Shown here piece by piece: positions 6,407-8,439 of a DNA stretch of 8,439 nt. The stretch is taken from the NCBI GenBank assembly GCA_022567855.1, contig JADFGE010000111.1:1-8439 (forward strand), written 5' to 3'. Under the pieces are notes generated by a model. That model was not told the origin of the DNA. It worked only from the letters and a program-made list of their open reading frames with translations, and ran no database searches. Source of the stretch: Planctomycetota bacterium (GTDB lineage: Bacteria; Planctomycetota; Phycisphaerae; Phycisphaerales; SM1A02). A program made the translations under genes and the position numbers. How positions within the stretch are numbered: the first letter of the stretch is position 1; every line of letters begins with the position of its first letter.

Positions 6407-6571
6407 ATGTCGAATCGCTTCGATCTCTTTGCCCCGATGCCATCGGTGAAACGGCACGTTGCTCCGGTCGCCACGGCGGGTCAAGCCCGCCGGCGAAACA
6501 CAGCCCTCAAGGTCTTCCCGAATGCCAAATGCCTAGTGCCTAATGCCTTCTTCTCCCCCTCGATCCCTTGA
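6407..6571 (+). CDS. Possible 54-residue small protein between accB and accC
   Basis: The ORF starts MSNRFDLFAPMPSVKRHV and stops at TGA 6569-6571. It is preceded by AAGGA at a 6-base spacing. The first 30 or so residues are mixed and basic. The last part, containing PNAKCLVPNA, is simply the translation of a heptamer repeat array, so the original C-terminus may have been replaced by repeat insertion. I recognise no family. It may be a real small gene, a truncated gene, or a leader whose translation affects accC. The next gene begins 22 bases after its stop. Confidence 0.35.
   Translation: MSNRFDLFAPMPSVKRHVAPVATAGQARRRNTALKVFPNAKCLVPNAFFSPSIP
6474..6492 (+). other. GC-rich hairpin in the accB-accC spacer
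   Basis: CGGCGGG (6474-6480) and CCCGCCG (6486-6492) pair perfectly around the loop TCAAG. There is no T-run after it. It lies inside the possible small ORF and could slow ribosomes or polymerase, or lower accC expression relative to accB; this is inference. Confidence 0.45.
6517..6547 (-). repeat. Second heptamer array, reverse orientation
   Basis: Read on the minus strand the segment is ggcattaggcactaggcat followed by ttggcattcggg. It is the same 7-base unit and right flank as the array at 70-118. A separate perfect 8-base duplication, cttgatgc twice, follows at 6567-6582. Confidence 0.85.
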
Positions 6572-6593
6572 TGCCTTGATGCGTTCCTAACCC

Positions 6594-7997
6594 ATGTTCT
6601 CTCGAATCCTGATCGCCAACCGAGGAGAGATCGCGCTGCGCATCATCCGCGCAGCTCGCGAGCTGGGCATCGAGACGGTTTGCGTGTATTCGCAGGCGGA
6701 TGCCGACGGACCGTGGCTGGCGTTCGCGGACGAAGCGGTCTGCATCGGTCCTGCCCCGGCCACGGACTCGTATCTGCGGATCGACCGAATCATCTCCGCC
6801 GCGGAGATCGCCAACGTCGACGCCATTCACCCCGGCTACGGTTTTCTGGCCGAGAACGCCCACTTCGCCGAAGTCTGCCGTGACTGTCACATCGAGTTCA
6901 TCGGCCCCAGCCCGGAAGCGATGGGGCTTTTGGGTGACAAGCTGTCGTGTAGAAAGATGGCCAAGGAGGCGAAGACGCCGATCTTTCCCGGCTCCACGAA
7001 ACCGATCGAATCGGATGACGAAGCGATCAAGCTCGCTCATAAGATCGGGTATCCGGTGATCGTCAAAGCGACGGCGGGCGGGGGCGGACGAGGGATGCGC
7101 ATCGTCCACGATGAAGAGGCGCTGACCCCAGCCGTCGCGGCCGCGGGGCAAGAAGCGCAGGCCGCCTTCGGCAATGGGGCCGTGTATATCGAGAAATTCC
7201 TCGAAGAAGCCCGGCATGTCGAAATCCAGGTCCTCGGCGACAAACACGGCAACGCCATTCACTTCTTCGATCGCGACTGCACGACCCAACGCCGTCATCA
7301 AAAGCTGATCGAGGAAGCCCCGGCCCCGAACATTGACCCGAAGAAGCGAGACGCGGTGGCCCGTGCCGCGGCCGACCTGATCCGCCGCGCACAGTATGCC
7401 GGCGCCGCCACCGTCGAGTTCCTCATGGACCGCCAGCAGAACTTCTACATGCTGGAAGTGAATACGCGAATACAGGTCGAGCATCCCGTCACGGAGATGA
7501 TCACCGGCATCGATCTGGTCAAGGAAATGATTCGGATCGCCGCGGGTGAGCCGTTGGCGTACAAGCAGCGCGACATCACCGTCCACGGCCATGCCATCGA
7601 ATGTCGTATCAATGCTGAGGACCCGGATCGTGGGTTCATTCCCCAGCCTGGGTTGGTGACGGAATTCGCTGTCCCGGGCGGTCCGGGCGTCCGGGTGGAT
7701 AGCCACGTGTGCGCCGGCTATCGGATTCCTTCACACTACGACTCAATGATCGGAAAACTCATCGTTCATGCGCCGACCCGCGACGCCGCAATCGCGAAGA
7801 TGCGCGGCGCCCTGGACGAGTTCCGCGTCGGCCCGATCAAGACGACCATCCCGCTGCATCGGCGTCTGATGGACGAGCGCGAGTTCATCGACGCCCAATA
7901 CCATGTGGGCTACCTGGAGCGGCTGCTCAAAACCAGCACGCCGAGTGCCGGCGACACGGATCCCGTCGCGTCCGCTGCGCCCAGCAACAAACCCTGA
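6594..7997 (+). CDS. accC: Biotin carboxylase subunit of acetyl-CoA carboxylase
   Basis: The 467-residue product begins MFSRILIANRGEIALRI, the canonical AccC N-terminus. Features in order are a biotin carboxylase N-terminal domain (about 1-114), an ATP-grasp domain (about 115-330) and a C-terminal domain (about 335-447). Visible key elements are Lys116 (GDK), Lys158 followed by the glycine-rich loop (ATAGGGGRGMR), His208, the RDCTTQRRHQK segment with Lys237, Glu275, Glu288, and the catalytic stretch EVNTRIQVEHPVTE with Arg292 and Glu296. Arg338 occurs in ECRINAED. Several of these fall at the same numbers as in the E. coli enzyme. It uses ATP and bicarbonate to carboxylate biotin on AccB. The last 20 residues are a Ser/Thr/Pro/Ala-rich extension beyond the usual length of about 450. 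No clear ribosome binding site precedes ATG 6594, and 224 bases with a repeat separate it from accB. Confidence 0.97.
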   Translation: MFSRILIANRGEIALRIIRAARELGIETVCVYSQADADGPWLAFADEAVCIGPAPATDSYLRIDRIISAAEIANVDAIHPGYGFLAENAHFAEVCRDCHIEFIGPSPEAMGLLGDKLSCRKMAKEAKTPIFPGSTKPIESDDEAIKLAHKIGYPVIVKATAGGGGRGMRIVHDEEALTPAVAAAGQEAQAAFGNGAVYIEKFLEEARHVEIQVLGDKHGNAIHFFDRDCTTQRRHQKLIEEAPAPNIDPKKRDAVARAAADLIRRAQYAGAATVEFLMDRQQNFYMLEVNTRIQVEHPVTEMITGIDLVKEMIRIAAGEPLAYKQRDITVHGHAIECRINAEDPDRGFIPQPGLVTEFAVPGGPGVRVDSHVCAGYRIPSHYDSMIGKLIVHAPTRDAAIAKMRGALDEFRVGPIKTTIPLHRRLMDEREFIDAQYHVGYLERLLKTSTPSAGDTDPVASAAPSNKP

Positions 7998-8052
7998 TAC
8001 GAAACACGAATCGACCTGCCAAGCGCACGCCGCGTCTTAAACTCAACGGGTG

Positions 8053-8080
8053 AAGGCGGATTCGGCGAGATCGATCGCTC
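8053..8080 (-). pseudogene. Short trpE 3'-end remnant
   Basis: The 28 bases match 8216-8243 at 27 positions, which is the coding end of the trpE-like fragment to the right (codons for AIDLAESAF). It lies left of repeat copy B, the same order as the longer fragment and copy C. It is too short to code for anything and marks a decayed third unit of the tandem array. Confidence 0.6.
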
Positions 8081-8089
8081 AACTCAAAC

Positions 8090-8186
8090 GGGTGCCACTG
8101 ACAGCGTAGTCCCGGCGCGCCGGGAGAGTCGTCAGTGCGCTTGGAAGCAGCACGCACGACTCGAAGACTCGCTGTGCGTGGCACCC
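8090..8186 (+). repeat. Structured inverted-repeat element, copy B
   Basis: The 97-base element has outer arms GGGTGCCAC (8090-8098) and GTGGCACCC (8178-8186). Hairpin 1 is CACTGAC (8096-8102) with GTCAGTG (8131-8137), enclosing a perfect 14-base palindrome CCCGGCGCGCCGGG (8111-8124). Hairpin 2 is CACGCAC (8151-8157) with GTGCGTG (8174-8180). It is identical to copy C, and identity continues 19 bases beyond it to 8205. Confidence 0.9.
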
Positions 8187-8205
8187 AGCGGAACAAGACA
8201 GTTCC

Positions 8206-8323
8206 TCAGCTACCAAAGGCGGATTCGGCGAGATCGATGGCTCGCCCCAAGCCGGCGGCCTTGTGTACGGTCTCGTCGAACTCGCGTTGGGGCACGGAAT
8301 CGGCGACGATGAAGATCAAAATC
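8206..8323 (-). pseudogene. trpE: 3' fragment of anthranilate synthase component I
   Basis: Reading the minus strand, about 38 codons end at TGA 8206-8208. The peptide includes IVADSVPQREFDETVHKAAG and then LGRAIDLAESAFGS. This matches the usual TrpE end, where IVADS(V/D)P is followed by an E-(Y/F)-x-E-T-x-x-KA helix. Ala in VAD favours TrpE over PabB, which usually has a different residue there. The conserved residues before IVAD are not seen: the frame reads ILIF and then runs into structured element C. So only the tail is present here. An intact trpE may lie just beyond the window, since this fragment plus repeat looks like one unit of a tandem duplication. Confidence 0.6.
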
Positions 8324-8420
8324 GGGTGCCACTGACAGCGTAGTCCCGGCGCGCCGGGAGAGTCGTCAGTGCGCTTGGAAGCAGCACGCACGACTCGAAG
8401 ACTCGCTGTGCGTGGCACCC
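8324..8420 (+). repeat. Structured inverted-repeat element, copy C
   Basis: Base-for-base identical to copy B, with outer arms at 8324-8332 and 8412-8420. It is joined directly to the truncated side of the trpE fragment. Both B and C are preceded by a similar short A-rich stretch (tcaaa before cgggtgccac), so the true element may start a few bases earlier. Confidence 0.9.
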
Positions 8421-8439
8421 AGCGGAACAAGACAGTTCC

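Larger units (their letters stand above)
8090..8439. repeat. Two identical 116-base direct repeats around a trpE fragment
   Basis: Bases 8090-8205 and 8324-8439 are identical, offset by 234 bases, with 118 unique bases between. Each repeat is the 97-base structured element plus a 19-base tail containing GGAAC and GTTCC as a small hairpin. The sequence ends on the last base of the second repeat. Confidence 0.92.

Noticed and set aside
6540..7706. Minus-strand 388-codon ORF opposite accC
   Set aside because: It is a shadow of accC, whose motifs are complete on the plus strand.
8090..8186. Cloverleaf-like fold as a tRNA
   Set aside because: There is no anticodon stem-loop, T-loop or D-loop consensus; the fold has only two inner hairpins and a palindromic loop.
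7927..8430. Two minus-strand ORFs with the same first 36 residues (MFRWVPRTASLRVV...)
   Set aside because: The shared start is the translation of repeat copies B and C. Only the trpE-like tail after copy C shows protein-like conservation.

Overview
The window reads as a piece of a GC-rich bacterial chromosome. Its gene content and its short dispersed intergenic repeats would fit a member of the Planctomycetota, but that placement is inferred from recalled style and was not tested by a search. The odd length, the entry in the last codons of aroA and the exit exactly at the end of a perfect repeat suggest a whole contig from a draft or metagenome assembly.

Left part (1-2358). The 3' end of aroA (EPSP synthase) is followed by a seven-copy heptamer array that supplies the aroA stop codon. 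Next come a structured inverted-repeat element (copy A) and a complete ABC exporter half-transporter (360-2177). Downstream, 181 bases hold a pair of imperfect inverted arms and no gene.

Middle part (2359-4667). A minus-strand gene encodes a C-terminally anchored coiled-coil membrane protein. It is divergent from a DUF6580-like multi-spanning membrane protein, which is followed by a Pro/Ala/Arg-rich protein with one N-terminal membrane segment and a conserved-looking C-terminal tail.

Right part (4727-7997). A metabolic cluster runs M24 Xaa-Pro peptidase, accB (biotin carboxyl carrier protein) and accC (biotin carboxylase). Peptidase and accB overlap by ATGA and are probably translationally coupled. 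AccB carries biotin on Lys124; AccC carboxylates that biotin with ATP and bicarbonate, the first half-reaction of acetyl-CoA carboxylase. Between accB and accC lies a 224-base spacer with a well-placed ribosome binding site, a 54-codon small ORF and a second heptamer array in the opposite orientation.

Tail (7998-8439). Two identical 116-base repeats, each holding another copy of the structured element, flank a minus-strand fragment that looks like the last 38 codons of trpE (anthranilate synthase component I). A shorter piece of the same trpE end lies further left. This is a degraded tandem array of a 234-base unit. The most interesting signals here are the folded repeat element, which shows a compensatory base-pair change between copies, and its capture of a trpE 3' end. 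I see no CRISPR, tRNA, rRNA, prophage, insertion sequence or clearly new multi-gene system.
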